The notes beneath the pieces are model-generated. The model was not told the DNA's origin and ran no database searches. It was given only the letters and a program-made list of their open reading frames with translations. Of a DNA stretch of 64,000 nt, positions 11,282-20,854 are shown one piece after another (the first letter of the stretch is position 1; each line of letters starts with the position of its first letter). The stretch spans positions 9,383,501 to 9,447,500 of the forward strand of contig NZ_CP121668.1 in assembly GCF_029714425.1 (NCBI RefSeq). The letters run 5' to 3'. A program made the translations under genes and the position numbers. This DNA is from Bradyrhizobium sp. CB2312 (lineage in GTDB: Bacteria; Pseudomonadota; Alphaproteobacteria; Rhizobiales; Xanthobacteraceae).

Positions 11282-13870
11282 CTATCGTACCTCTCCTTCG
11301 CCGATGAGTGCGAACGGTCCCCACATGGCGGGGTAGGCATTGCGCGGTGACGAAGCGTCATCAACGTAGGTTAACATCGCGCGGCGCAAGGCTTCGGCTC
11401 GCCCGATCCTTGGTTCGTTTTTGAGCAGCTCGAAAGTCGACGTGGTCAGGCGGGTGGCAGCTTCCGAGTCCACCGCCCAATGCGAGACCAGCAGCGCGCG
11501 GGCGCCGGCATAGAAGAACGCGCGCGCCAGCCCCGACAACGCCTCGGCACCGGGCTTGTCGCCGGCGATCGTGTTGCACGCCGACAGCACCACCCAATCC
11601 GCATTGAGCTTGAGCTGGGCGACCTCGCTCGCGGTCAACAAGCCGTCGTCGAGGTCGGTGGGCTGATCGGGAATGGAGAGCGCAAGCGAAGGCTCACCCA
11701 GTCCCTTGATGTCGCCGGCAACGAGGCCGTGAGTGGCGAAGTAGATGATGCTGTATTGAGCAAGCGCTGCACGCTTCAGCGTCGTCTCGCTGGCGTCGCG
11801 GCCGAGATGGATGTCGGCATCGGTGGCACCGACATCCTTCGCCACCGCGTTCAACTCGTCGGCGGTGTCGGGCAGTTGCGGCAGCGCTTTTGCAAGCTGC
11901 GCGCGATCGACGCCGGCACCGCGCCAAAAGTCGGTATAGGCGATGGTCGCAATGTTGCGCGCGGCGACCTTGCCGCTTGCGGCGCGCCGATCGGCCGGGC
12001 CTTCCAGCGCCGGGTTGAACACGGGATCGCCAAAGCCGGTCATCGGCTTGACGCCCTGATCCCGTCGCGCAACCGCGCGCAGGGATTTCAGGCTGATCAC
12101 CGATGGCAGCACCGACACCGCCTGACGCCGCAGCAGCCAGGCGGCGCTGCGATAGCCTTCGAGCGTGTCCGGGATCGCAGCTTGCGGCTTCTCCGTGACC
12201 AGCAGGTGAAACGGCAACGCGGTGAGCGCCGCCGATGGCACCACCAGCAGGTTGCGCTTGTCTTTCGTCAGCGCCTCGACCGGGCCGAGCAGCGCGACAT
12301 AGAGCTCGTTAGCAAGCGCGAGGTCGAACAGCCCCGATTTGCCGGAGCCATCGCGCGCCTTGCCGACGTCGAGACCCCTGCGGAATGCGGTGACCTTTTG
12401 CGTCAGCGCGTCCGCACCGACCGGAATCTCCTTCCAGTCGACGCCCTCACGCGTGATCGCGATGACATAGCTCTGCTTGTCGACGACGGAGTAGAGCACC
12501 ATCGCCTCGTCGGCAGACAGCAAAGGCTGGATGTCCTTCAACGTCAGCGGCAGCGGATTGGACAGCGAGGCATAGTCGGGAAACTCGACCGCGAGCGTCT
12601 TCTGCAAGCCCGCACGTTCCTTCGCGATCGCAGCGATCCGCGCGCGGCTGCGCTGCTCGGCGGCGAGGTCGCGCTGGGCGGATTGCTTCGACACCGCGCT
12701 GACGATCGCCTTGTCGAGCGCTTCGGTCTCGGCCGCGAGGTCCTGGTCCTTGCGCACGAGCTCGGCGAGCCGGTCGCTGCCTGCGGCGAGCCGGACCGCA
12801 AGCTTGTTCAGGGCGGAGGCGGCGGAGGATTGCGTGCCGCGCTGGATCGCGGCCAGCGCCTCGTCCAGCGCCTTGTCGTCCGCCAGCAGGGATTGCTGGC
12901 GCGCGGCGAACAGGATCGGCAATACCACACGCAGTTGCGCGCGGTTGGCCGCGAGGGTCTTTTCGGCGAGCGGCAGCGCATCGGCCGTTCGTCCCGACAC
13001 CTGAAGGAAGGCGGCGAGATTGCTGGTCGAGGTCGCGACATCGGGATTGTCCGGCCCGAGCGCGCGCTCGCGGATCGCGAGCGCGCGGCGATAAAGCGGC
13101 TCGGCCTCGGCATAGCGCTGCTCGTGCTGATAGAGCCCCGCGAGGTTGTTCAGCGAGCGAGCCACGTCCGGATGATCCGGTCCAAGCACCTTCTCGCGGA
13201 TTGCGAGCGAGCGCTTGATCGGCGCTTCGGCCTCGGCATCGCGGTTGAGATCGCGGTCGACCTGGCCGATGTTGTTCAGGACCGTGGCGACCGCAGGATG
13301 CTCGGGCCCTCCGACTTTCTGATAGATCGCGAGCGCACGCTGGAACAACGGCTCGGCCTCGGCCTGCCGTTCCTGCTTCACATAGAGCGTGGCGAGATTG
13401 TTGAGGGCCCGGCCGACATCGGGATGCTCGCGCGACACGCCCTTTTCGCTGACGGCCAGCGCGCGCTTGAACAGCGGCTCGGCTTCAGCGAAGCGGCCCT
13501 GGCGCTGATAGAGCGCGGCGAGATTGGTCAACTCCGCCGAAAGCAGCGGCGTTTCGAAGCCGAGCGACTTTTCCATCAGCGCGATGGCGCGCTTGTAGAG
13601 CGGCTCGGCGAGATCATCCCGCCCCTGACCGGCATAGACCTGGCCGAGATTGTTGAGCGCGGCGGCGAGCTCGCGGCCGTTGTCACTCTCCAGGCGCGCG
13701 GCCATGCCTTGCGCGAGCGGCAGCGCTTCCGAATATTTGCCGGCACTGATGAGCGCGCTGATCCGCGCGCTTTCCGCGGCAAGGCCTTTCTGAGCAAGAC
13801 CGGGGGTGGCAAGCGATATCGTGGTCGCGAGCGCCAAACCCGCAACCAGCGTCAAACGACGGCGTGTCAT
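11282..13870 (-). CDS. Exported TPR-CHAT domain protein (predicted caspase-like peptidase)
   Basis: 862 residues. A signal peptide (about 1-26, ending GLAQ) is followed by some seven kinesin-light-chain type TPRs (about 40-320; units such as NNLGQVYAGQGR and AEPLFKRALA), a linker with a helical segment (about 380-430), and a C-terminal CHAT domain (about 560-860). The presumed catalytic dyad is His in YFATHGLVAGD and Cys in VVLSACNTIAGD, followed by the family motif GLARAFFYAGARALLVSHW. CHAT proteins are caspase/separase-like peptidases, several working in defence or signalling; a periplasmic location is predicted here. The HugZ gene lies 72 bp upstream on the same strand. Target unknown. Confidence 0.88.
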   Translation of the reverse strand: MTRRRLTLVAGLALATTISLATPGLAQKGLAAESARISALISAGKYSEALPLAQGMAARLESDNGRELAAALNNLGQVYAGQGRDDLAEPLYKRAIALMEKSLGFETPLLSAELTNLAALYQRQGRFAEAEPLFKRALAVSEKGVSREHPDVGRALNNLATLYVKQERQAEAEPLFQRALAIYQKVGGPEHPAVATVLNNIGQVDRDLNRDAEAEAPIKRSLAIREKVLGPDHPDVARSLNNLAGLYQHEQRYAEAEPLYRRALAIRERALGPDNPDVATSTSNLAAFLQVSGRTADALPLAEKTLAANRAQLRVVLPILFAARQQSLLADDKALDEALAAIQRGTQSSAASALNKLAVRLAAGSDRLAELVRKDQDLAAETEALDKAIVSAVSKQSAQRDLAAEQRSRARIAAIAKERAGLQKTLAVEFPDYASLSNPLPLTLKDIQPLLSADEAMVLYSVVDKQSYVIAITREGVDWKEIPVGADALTQKVTAFRRGLDVGKARDGSGKSGLFDLALANELYVALLGPVEALTKDKRNLLVVPSAALTALPFHLLVTEKPQAAIPDTLEGYRSAAWLLRRQAVSVLPSVISLKSLRAVARRDQGVKPMTGFGDPVFNPALEGPADRRAASGKVAARNIATIAYTDFWRGAGVDRAQLAKALPQLPDTADELNAVAKDVGATDADIHLGRDASETTLKRAALAQYSIIYFATHGLVAGDIKGLGEPSLALSIPDQPTDLDDGLLTASEVAQLKLNADWVVLSACNTIAGDKPGAEALSGLARAFFYAGARALLVSHWAVDSEAATRLTTSTFELLKNEPRIGRAEALRRAMLTYVDDASSPRNAYPAMWGPFALIGEGEVR

Positions 13871-13942
13871 GAACCCTCTCGCGGCCGAACCATTACGGTC
13901 TTGGGTCGCAGCGATGGGGGGCAGCGTTCAAATCGTTGCGCT

Positions 13943-14677
13943 TCAGTCCACCTTTATGCGCGCTTCCCCAGCGAGGCGGACCAGCATCTTGCGCAGGCCC
14001 GTGCCGTCGGTCACGCGCTCCGGAAAATCCAGCCGAAGCGCCGTCTGGCCGTCCTGCATGTCGAGACCCTCGGGGTCGCAGCCGGTGCAGCGCCAGTCGC
14101 CGGCGGGGGCGCCGAGGAGCTTTGTTGCATAGAGACCCATGGCATCGCGATGGTCGGCATTCATGTGCTCGACGGCTCCCTCCTCCGCGGCCAGCAGATC
14201 CTCGGCGCCCGCGAGGTCGGTGAGGAACTGTTCGGGCTTGAGGTCGACGATCCGGCCGAAACCGGCAACCAGATGGGTTCCCGTCGGGCGGATCCGGAAG
14301 AAGGAGAAATCCTTAAACGAAACAAAAGCTTCCGCGGACGGATGGGCCTTGAGATACCGTCGCTGGAGGAGGTCCTTGTCCGCCCCGGCCGCTTCGGCCC
14401 GGCCCGACAGCATGATCCGGGCACCCTCCAGGGGATCGCCGGCGGCACGCTCGTCCAGCATCAGGGAGACCCGGCTATCGGCCAGGATGTTCCTGGTGTG
14501 CACGGCCAGACCCGAGATCAGCAGGATCGGCGAGCCATCCGGGTGGCTCGCCAGATTGACCAGGGAACAATAGGGATCGCCGGAGCCTGCCATCAACGTT
14601 GCGAGAGCGCCCTGCCGCGAGCGCCGCAGCAGCGATTTGGCGAGCTTTTCGGGAGCGAAATCGGGGGTGGGTTGCAT
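13943..14677 (-). CDS. HugZ family pyridoxamine 5'-phosphate oxidase-fold protein
   Basis: 244 residues. The N-terminal split-barrel resembles pyridoxamine-phosphate oxidases/heme-utilisation proteins (SRQGALATLMAGSGDPYCSL, then SVSLMLDERA near 75). The C-terminal DUF2470-like part carries VEHMNADHRDAMGLYA, a conserved His-rich segment. HugZ proteins degrade or bind heme in some bacteria; others in the family have unknown activity. The ATG at 14677 is preferred over the TTG at 14704, although its ribosome site is weak. It is divergent from chvI and precedes the CHAT gene. Confidence 0.8.
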   Translation of the reverse strand: MQPTPDFAPEKLAKSLLRRSRQGALATLMAGSGDPYCSLVNLASHPDGSPILLISGLAVHTRNILADSRVSLMLDERAAGDPLEGARIMLSGRAEAAGADKDLLQRRYLKAHPSAEAFVSFKDFSFFRIRPTGTHLVAGFGRIVDLKPEQFLTDLAGAEDLLAAEEGAVEHMNADHRDAMGLYATKLLGAPAGDWRCTGCDPEGLDMQDGQTALRLDFPERVTDGTGLRKMLVRLAGEARIKVD

Positions 14678-14917
14678 CGGCTTTCTCGGCTCAGGTGGTT
14701 GCAAGGTGGGTCTTTTTTCGGGTAAACGGGGGTCTGGTTATGGGTCGAGATGCGGCGAATCTGCCGTGTTTCGTGGAACTTGGTCACACTTCAGCCCAGC
14801 TTGCATTGCTCGGTGACAAGGTTCGTACGCCACTTCGGCACCCATGTATGCGGCGCATCACTGGATTGCTCGCCGTTTCAAGCCACGACCCAAACGGAAA
14901 GCAGAAAGCAGAGGCTC

Positions 14918-15619
14918 ATGCCCACAATCGCTTTGGTCGACGACGACCGCAACATTCTCACATCCGTCTCGATCGCGCTGGAAGCCGAAGGCTACCGCAT
15001 CATGACCTACACCGACGGTGCCTCCGCGCTTGACGGCTTCCGCACCACTCAGCCCGATCTTGCCATCCTCGACATCAAGATGCCGCGCATGGACGGCATG
15101 GAGACGCTGCGCCGCCTGCGCCAGAAGTCCGACCTGCCGGTGATCTTCCTGACGTCCAAGGACGAGGAGATCGACGAGCTGTTCGGCCTCAAGATGGGCG
15201 CCGACGATTTCATCCGCAAACCGTTCTCGCAGCGCCTCCTGGTCGAGCGCGTCAAGGCGGTGCTGCGCCGCTCGGCGCCGAAGGACCCGACCGTCGCGCC
15301 GAAGGAGAACGACGCCAAGGCGCTCGATCGCGGCCTTTTGCGCATGGACCCCGAACGTCACACCTGCACCTGGAAGAACGAGCCGGTGACGCTGACCGTC
15401 ACCGAATTCCTGATCCTGCAGGCGCTCGCGACCCGGCCCGGCGTGGTGAAGAGCCGCAACGCGCTGATGGATGCGGCCTATGACGACCAGGTCTATGTCG
15501 ACGACCGCACCATCGACAGCCACATCAAGCGGCTGCGCAAGAAGTTCAAGGTGGTCGACAACGAGTTCGAGATGATCGAGACGCTGTACGGCGTCGGCTA
15601 CCGTTTCAAGGAAGCCTGA
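14918..15619 (+). CDS. chvI: Two-component response regulator ChvI
   Basis: 233 residues of OmpR/PhoB type. The receiver domain shows the acidic pocket VDDDR at 7-11, phospho-acceptor D52 in [10 protein letters not shown], and K81 in FLTSKDEE. The C-terminal winged helix (about 140-230) includes [17 protein letters not shown] and the end [17 protein letters not shown]. ChvI with kinase ChvG controls envelope, exopolysaccharide, acid and host-adaptation genes in Rhizobiales (BvrR in Brucella). The start at 14918 has AGAGG just upstream and gives the usual N-terminus [12 protein letters not shown]. chvG follows after about 200 bp. Confidence 0.93.
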   Translation: MPTIALVDDDRNILTSVSIALEAEGYRIMTYTDGASALDGFRTTQPDLAILDIKMPRMDGMETLRRLRQKSDLPVIFLTSKDEEIDELFGLKMGADDFIRKPFSQRLLVERVKAVLRRSAPKDPTVAPKENDAKALDRGLLRMDPERHTCTWKNEPVTLTVTEFLILQALATRPGVVKSRNALMDAAYDDQVYVDDRTIDSHIKRLRKKFKVVDNEFEMIETLYGVGYRFKEA

Positions 15620-15639
15620 GACTCAGCGCGCCTTCGCGA

Positions 15640-15779
15640 AAGATTGAGAGCATCGCCGGTTCTCGTTGCATCGGGACCGGGATCGCTCCAAGGCGCGATC
15701 GGAACGGCGCTTTGGATTGTTGCTTGAGGATGATCCTTCCGGAAAACCGCTGCACACTTTTCCGGATCATGTTCTAGGA
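15640..15779. repeat. Palindromic repeat, family D, diverged copy
   Basis: The second half (about 15727-15779) carries GGAAAACCGCTGCACAC followed by TTCCGGATCATGTTCTAG, clearly related to 24344-24447; the first half (GCGCGATC...) is more diverged. It occupies the chvI-chvG gap, so the kinase mRNA may be separated from or folded at this point. Confidence 0.65.
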
Positions 15780-15822
15780 TGCGAGGACCCTTCGCACGAG
15801 ATGCCTAACGCGGGCGTAAGCA

Positions 15823-17619
15823 TTGCTTGACCGAACGCAGCCTGACGAGAACCAGAACGCCGGGGATATCGGATCCAACGGCGTTCCGGAGCACGTTGCC
15901 GACGACAAGCCGGCCGCGCAGGGCTGGCGGCCGCTGAACTGGCTGAAGCGCGCCGGGCAGTTCTTTTTCGCGCTGTCCTTCTCGAGCCTGACCCGCCGCA
16001 TCGTCTCGCTCAACCTCGCCGGCCTCGTCGCGCTGGTGGCGAGCATCCTGTACCTGTCGCAATTCCGCGCCGGCCTGATCGACGCGCGCGCGCAGAGCCT
16101 GCTGGTGCAGGGCGAGATCATCGCCGGCGCGATCGCGGCCTCCGCGACCGTGCAGACCAACGCCATCACCATCGATCCCGACCGCCTGCTCGACCTCAAG
16201 ACCGGCGACAGCTATGGCGGGACCGACGATTCGCTCGATTTCCCGATCAACCCGGAGCGCGTGGCGCCGGTGTTGCGCACGCTGATCTCGCCGACCAAGA
16301 CCCGCGCCCGGATCTTCGATCCCTACGGGACGTTGCTGCTCGACAGCCGTGACCTCGACAACGTGCTGAGCTTCCCGCTGCCGCCGCCGTCGCAGAAGCC
16401 GGGCCTCGTCGAACGCGGCATGGTCGCGATCCGCACCTGGCTGAACCGCGGCGACCTGCCGCTGTATCGCGAGCTCGGGCGCGAGAACGGCAATGGCTAT
16501 GCGGAAGTGAGCGACGCGCTCCAGGGGCAGAAGCGCTCGATGGTGCGGGTCAATTCGCGCGGCGAGGTGATCGTCTCGGTCGCCGTGCCCGTGCTGCGCT
16601 CCCGTGCCATCCACGGCGCGCTGATGCTCTCGACCCAGGGCGACGAAATCGACCAGATGGTGACCGCGGAGCGCCTCGCCATCCTGAAAGTCGGCGGCGT
16701 CGCCGCCGCCGTCATGATCATGCTGTCGCTGCTGCTGGCGAGCACGATCGCCGGGCCGGTGCGCCGGCTCGCCGACAGCGCCGAGCGCGTCCGCCGGCGC
16801 ATCAGGGCCCGCATCGAGATTCCCGACTTCACCCGCCGCCGCGACGAGATCGGCCACCTCTCCGGCGCGCTGCGCGACATGACCAGCGCGCTGTACAGCC
16901 GCATGGAGGCGATCGAGATGTTCGCCGCCGACGTCGCCCACGAATTGAAGAACCCGCTGACCTCGCTGCGCTCCGCGGTCGAGACGCTGCCCCTGGCGCG
17001 CAACGAGAACAGCCGCGCGCGCCTGCTCGAGGTGATCGAGCACGACGTCAAGCGGCTCGACCGCCTGATCTCCGACATCTCCGACGCCAGCCGTCTTGAT
17101 GCCGAGCTCCAGCGTCAGGATGCGATCCCGGTCGATTTGCGCCGCCTGCTGACGACGCTCGTCTCCGTCGCCAACGAGACCAAGCTCGGCCACGATGTCG
17201 CGGTCGAGACGCGGTTCGAGGGCCGCGGTCCGACCGACACCTTCGCCGTGACCGGCCACGATTCGCGGCTGGGACAGGTGGTCTCCAACCTGCTCTCGAA
17301 TGCGCAGTCGTTCTCGGAAGCCGGCAACAAGGTGCGCCTCACCTGCCGCCGCGTGCGCTCCGAGATCGAGATCGTGGTCGACGATGACGGCCCCGGCATC
17401 CGCGACGACGCGCTGGAGCGCATCTTCGAGCGCTTCTATACCGACCGGCCGCATCAGGGCTTTGGCCAGAACTCCGGCCTCGGGCTGTCGATCTCCAAGC
17501 AGATCGTCGATGCCCATGGTGGACGAATCTGGGCCGAGAACCGTGCGGGCCCGGTGGACGAGGACGGCGCACCGACCGTCGCCGGCGCGCGCTTCGTGGT
17601 GAGACTGCCGGCGCTATGA
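15823..17619 (+). CDS. chvG: Sensor histidine kinase ChvG
   Basis: 598 residues. A cytoplasmic N-terminus and first transmembrane helix (about 65-85), a periplasmic sensor region, a second helix (about 285-308), HAMP, then HisKA with H373 in DVAHELKNPLTSL and an ATPase domain (NLLSNAQSF, DDGPGI, GLGLSISKQIVDAHGG). It autophosphorylates and passes phosphate to ChvI; in Rhizobiales it senses acid and envelope/host signals. The start is a TTG at 15823; a later start is possible. It overlaps hprK by ATGA, coupling the kinase to the PTS genes. Confidence 0.93.
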   Translation: MLDRTQPDENQNAGDIGSNGVPEHVADDKPAAQGWRPLNWLKRAGQFFFALSFSSLTRRIVSLNLAGLVALVASILYLSQFRAGLIDARAQSLLVQGEIIAGAIAASATVQTNAITIDPDRLLDLKTGDSYGGTDDSLDFPINPERVAPVLRTLISPTKTRARIFDPYGTLLLDSRDLDNVLSFPLPPPSQKPGLVERGMVAIRTWLNRGDLPLYRELGRENGNGYAEVSDALQGQKRSMVRVNSRGEVIVSVAVPVLRSRAIHGALMLSTQGDEIDQMVTAERLAILKVGGVAAAVMIMLSLLLASTIAGPVRRLADSAERVRRRIRARIEIPDFTRRRDEIGHLSGALRDMTSALYSRMEAIEMFAADVAHELKNPLTSLRSAVETLPLARNENSRARLLEVIEHDVKRLDRLISDISDASRLDAELQRQDAIPVDLRRLLTTLVSVANETKLGHDVAVETRFEGRGPTDTFAVTGHDSRLGQVVSNLLSNAQSFSEAGNKVRLTCRRVRSEIEIVVDDDGPGIRDDALERIFERFYTDRPHQGFGQNSGLGLSISKQIVDAHGGRIWAENRAGPVDEDGAPTVAGARFVVRLPAL

Positions 17620-18065
17620 GCGACGGCGGGCCCAGCATTCACGCCTCCGCAGTCAAGGTCGGGACTCTGGCGGTGCTGATCCGCGGTCCCTCGGGCTCCG
17701 GCAAGTCGCGTTTGGCCTTCGATTTGATTCTGGCAGGGCGATCAGGCGTCGTCGAACGCGCCATTCTGGTCGGCGACGACCGTGTCCATCTGGCGACAGT
17801 CGGCCAGGAAATTGAAGTCCGCCCCGCGCCGACTCTGGCCGGCCTCATCGAGATCCGGGGCCTCGGAATCCGACGCTGCGACTTCGTGGAGCGTGCGACC
17901 GTCGGCCTCGTGGTCGATCTGGACGCCGAGGACGCCGAACGGCTGCCTCGGGCCGAATCGTTGAAAACCAGCATTTTTGGTGTCGAAATACCGCGAATCC
18001 CCGTGGGCCGCGACTATTCGCCCCTCCCTTTGGTTGTTGCGGGCTTGACCACTACCAAGAGTTAA
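17616..18065 (+). CDS. hprK: HPr kinase/phosphorylase (short alphaproteobacterial form)
   Basis: 149 residues, equivalent to the C-terminal catalytic half of the Firmicutes enzyme, as usual in alphaproteobacteria. The P-loop GPSGSGKSRLAF starts at residue 24; VGDDRVHL near 52 and the family segment LIEIRGLGI near 79 follow. It phosphorylates or dephosphorylates a regulatory serine on HPr, encoded three genes on. Translational coupling to chvG (ATGA at 17616) ties it to the two-component system. Confidence 0.93.
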   Translation: MSDGGPSIHASAVKVGTLAVLIRGPSGSGKSRLAFDLILAGRSGVVERAILVGDDRVHLATVGQEIEVRPAPTLAGLIEIRGLGIRRCDFVERATVGLVVDLDAEDAERLPRAESLKTSIFGVEIPRIPVGRDYSPLPLVVAGLTTTKS

Positions 18066-18273
18066 CCTTCTGCTAAGCCCTGAGGCGATTGTTTGAAGGG
18101 AAATGGTAACCATATGAACCCCACTATCGCGGCCGAGTAGACCGGCGCAGCTCCCCTCATCCATCCGTCTAGATTCAGGGAGATACGCAACATCCCCTCT
18201 TGCGCGGGGGCTCTGGATGGTCAAAGTGGCGCGTTCGTGCGGTGCACCAAAAGCGCCCGCGAGGAGTTTTCCG

Positions 18274-18675
18274 ATGATTGGTCTAGTACTTGTGACCCAC
18301 GGGCGCCTTGCCGATGAATTCAAGGCAGCGCTTGAGCATGTCATGGGCCCACAAAAGCAAATCGAAGCGATCACGATCGGCGCCGAAGATGATTCCGATC
18401 TCTGCCGAAGCGACATCATCGAAGCGGTTAACCGCGTCGATTCCGGCGACGGCGTTGCGATCCTCACCGACATGTTCGGCGGCACGCCGTCCAACCTTGC
18501 GATTTCCTGCATGAGCCGGCCCAAGGTCGAAGTGCTCGCGGGCATCAACCTTCCCATGCTGGTGAAGCTTGCCAAGGTGCGCGAAGAGCGTTCGCTGCCC
18601 GACGCGATCGCGATGGCCCAGGAAGCGGGCCGCAAATACGTCACCATCGCCAGCCGCGTGCTCGCCGGCAAATGA
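18274..18675 (+). CDS. PTS sugar transporter subunit IIA, mannose type
   Basis: 133 residues of the EIIA-Man family. The phosphorylatable histidine is H9 in LVLVTHGRLADEF; DMFGGTPSNLA near 68 is the other conserved active-site segment. No EIIB or EIIC is nearby, so the protein probably acts in a regulatory phosphorelay rather than sugar uptake, as established for the incomplete PTS of alphaproteobacteria. GAGGAG lies just before the ATG at 18274, which was preferred to a start at 18217. It overlaps the HPr gene by ATGA. Confidence 0.92.
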   Translation: MIGLVLVTHGRLADEFKAALEHVMGPQKQIEAITIGAEDDSDLCRSDIIEAVNRVDSGDGVAILTDMFGGTPSNLAISCMSRPKVEVLAGINLPMLVKLAKVREERSLPDAIAMAQEAGRKYVTIASRVLAGK

Positions 18676-18989
18676 GCGAAGAGGCGCCACAAGCGGGGAC
18701 GGGCGTGCCCGCGAGCGCGATTTCCAAAGAGCTTCTGATCATCAACAAGCGCGGACTGCATGCCCGCGCTTCCGCGAAATTCGTCCAGGCAGTCGAGCGT
18801 TTCGACGCGCAAGTCTGGGTGACGCGCGGCGGCGAGACCGTCGGCGGCACCTCGATCATGGGCCTGATGATGCTCGCTGCCGGGCCTGGCACGACGATCA
18901 CCGTGGCGGCGGCGGGAGCGGAAGCGGAAGCCGCGTTGGCGGCGATCACCGAGCTCGTTGAGAGCAAGTTCAACGAGGAAGGGGTCTGA
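18672..18989 (+). CDS. HPr family phosphocarrier protein
   Basis: 105 residues. The active-site histidine is H30 in KRGLHARASAKF and the regulatory serine, target of HprK, is S61 in GGTSIMGLMML. An N-terminal extension of about 18 residues precedes the canonical fold. It receives phosphate from enzyme I (not in this window) and passes it to EIIA-type proteins such as the one encoded directly upstream. Confidence 0.93.
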   Translation: MSEEAPQAGTGVPASAISKELLIINKRGLHARASAKFVQAVERFDAQVWVTRGGETVGGTSIMGLMMLAAGPGTTITVAAAGAEAEAALAAITELVESKFNEEGV

Positions 18990-19005
18990 GCCACGCGCTC
19001 AGTTC

Positions 19006-19096
19006 CGTAGGGTGGGCAAAGGCGCGACGCGCCGTGCCCACCATTTCTCGATAATCGCAACAGTTGGTGGGCACGCTTCGCTTTGCCCACCCTACG
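19006..19096. repeat. Palindromic repeat, family C copy 1
   Basis: A 91-bp inverted repeat: CGTAGGGTGGGCAAAGGCGC on the left, TTCGCTTTGCCCACCCTACG on the right. It lies between the convergent HPr and glycosyltransferase genes and may serve as a transcription-terminating stem. A second copy is at 56581-56670. Confidence 0.88.
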
Positions 19097-19114
19097 GCAC
19101 CGACAACGTCGCAA

Positions 19115-20740
19115 TCACTTCGCCGGCGGGGCGATGTAGATGTTCCAGCTCATCGACGGGCCGGCCTTGCCGTGGGTGAAGCGGCGCGTGGTCATCACGA
19201 TGCGCTCGGCGTTCGGTGCGACCTCGGAGACCCATTTCTCGAACGCCGGCAGGCGGCCGTCGGTCGGGTCGAACACGCCGATGAAGCCGTACTTTTTGAC
19301 GTCGTCGCGCGAGGTCAGCCCGGAATCCCAGGCCTCTAGGGGCAGCAGCGCTGACGGATGATCCTGGCTGTAGAACACCAGCGGCTGGATCTGTTCCATC
19401 GTGCCGGCCACGACGGCCCAGCGCGAGCCGAAGCGGGTGTGCCAGGCCTGCGTCAATTCGCGCGCGAGCTCCGAGCGCGCGCCATAGATCGCAGCGTTGC
19501 CGGCATTGGCCGCCATCTCGCGCGCGGCGATCCAGGGCGAAGCCATGAGCGTGGCGATGCTGAGCACGAGCCAGATCGCGGCGATGTTGAACAGCACCGC
19601 GCTCTGCACCCGCAGCGCGGGGATCGCAACCAGCGCCAGCGGCACCAGGAAGAACAGCGAGATGCCCCAGTCCGTCTTCATGTAGATGCTGAAGGCCAGC
19701 GCGCCGAGCGGCGGGCCGACCGCGACGATGATCTGGACGATCCAGACATTCAGCGCCTGCGAAACATTGACGCCTGGATTTTTGCCACGCGCCCAGGCCC
19801 GCGTGACGATGCGGAGCGGCGCGCGCGCAAGCAGCTTGAGCCACGGCGGCACCAGCACCATCGCCAGTGCGGCGAGCGCCACGGGCAGCGCCAACAGGGC
19901 GACGTTGTGCAAGGCATAGCCGGCCACGAGCTGATGCACGAGGCCAGCGTCCTCGAGGCTGTAGGTGTCGCCGGCATAGGTCAGCGGCACGAAATGCGCC
20001 TCCGCCAGCCAGACGACGTGCGGGATCATCGCCACCACCATCGTCGCGATCCCCACCCACGGCGCCGGCGACAGCAGAAATTTCATGCGCTCCGGATGGA
20101 TCAGCGCGGCAAGGCCGATGGCGCCGATCATGGTCAGCACCCAGTATTTGGTCATCAGCGCCAGCGCGCCGGCAAGACCGAGCCAGACGCCGGATTGCCA
20201 CGTCCGCTTCTCGAAGGCGTTGAGATAAGCGAGCACCAGCAGCGGCAGCGTGACGAGCTGGAGCAAATCCGCGTTGTACTTGAAACCCTTGAAATTGAAG
20301 ATCGGGTAGAGCGCGACCATCACCACGACCAGGAACGCGCGCCGCGCATCCACCACGCGCAAGGCGGCCAGCCAGCAGATCACCATGCCGACGCCGTCGG
20401 TCGCCATCGCCAGCGCATAGGTCGCCCAGTCCGCCGCCGGGAACACCTTGAACCAGAGCCCGGCGACCCAGCCCGACAGCGGCGGGTGCTTGCCGTAACC
20501 CCAGAGGAATTGCTGGCCCCAACCATAGGCTTCTGCGACGTCCATATGAACGTCCTGCGCTGCCTTGAGATTGATCAGGATCAAGGTCCAGAGCACCGCA
20601 TGCAGGATGGCGAACTGGATCACCAGCCCCAGCCGCGCCTCCGGGCGGATCGCGCAGGCGACCAGCCAGGACCGGAAACGGTTGTAGCTCAAGCGGGTCT
20701 TCGCCCGCGCTCTGGCCGTGGGAAGAGAGGTGGTCGACAT
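19115..20740 (-). CDS. Glycosyltransferase family 39-like membrane protein
   Basis: 541 residues with about ten or more transmembrane helices. The first extracytoplasmic loop has DVAEAYGWG and GYGKHPPLSGW, the acidic and HPPL-type motifs of ArnT/PMT-like lipid-linked glycosyltransferases, which use polyprenyl-phosphate sugars on the periplasmic side. The C-terminal roughly 150 residues form a soluble domain. Acceptor and sugar cannot be read from sequence; lipid A or another envelope glycan is plausible. The start at 20740 begins with a basic cytoplasmic segment before the first helix. Confidence 0.85.
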   Translation of the reverse strand: MSTTSLPTARARAKTRLSYNRFRSWLVACAIRPEARLGLVIQFAILHAVLWTLILINLKAAQDVHMDVAEAYGWGQQFLWGYGKHPPLSGWVAGLWFKVFPAADWATYALAMATDGVGMVICWLAALRVVDARRAFLVVVMVALYPIFNFKGFKYNADLLQLVTLPLLVLAYLNAFEKRTWQSGVWLGLAGALALMTKYWVLTMIGAIGLAALIHPERMKFLLSPAPWVGIATMVVAMIPHVVWLAEAHFVPLTYAGDTYSLEDAGLVHQLVAGYALHNVALLALPVALAALAMVLVPPWLKLLARAPLRIVTRAWARGKNPGVNVSQALNVWIVQIIVAVGPPLGALAFSIYMKTDWGISLFFLVPLALVAIPALRVQSAVLFNIAAIWLVLSIATLMASPWIAAREMAANAGNAAIYGARSELARELTQAWHTRFGSRWAVVAGTMEQIQPLVFYSQDHPSALLPLEAWDSGLTSRDDVKKYGFIGVFDPTDGRLPAFEKWVSEVAPNAERIVMTTRRFTHGKAGPSMSWNIYIAPPAK

Positions 20741-20854
20741 GGCCCGCTTGCTAGCGCGTTTTGGCCCCGCTTGGAATCAGCTTGGCGTGAACAAAGACCC
20801 TGAAAATACAGCAATATGGTTGCCGCACGGGGATGTGAGTGGTATCCCGCGCCC

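Noticed and set aside
11480..14725. A 1,081-codon open frame on the plus strand
   Set aside because: It is antisense to the CHAT and HugZ genes, has a low-complexity Arg/Gly/Ala-rich composition, and no domain; the opposite strand has clear homology.
18114..18140. Eight-codon reading frame before the EIIA gene, considered as a leader peptide
   Set aside because: No run of regulatory codons and no clear attenuator hairpins followed by a T run.
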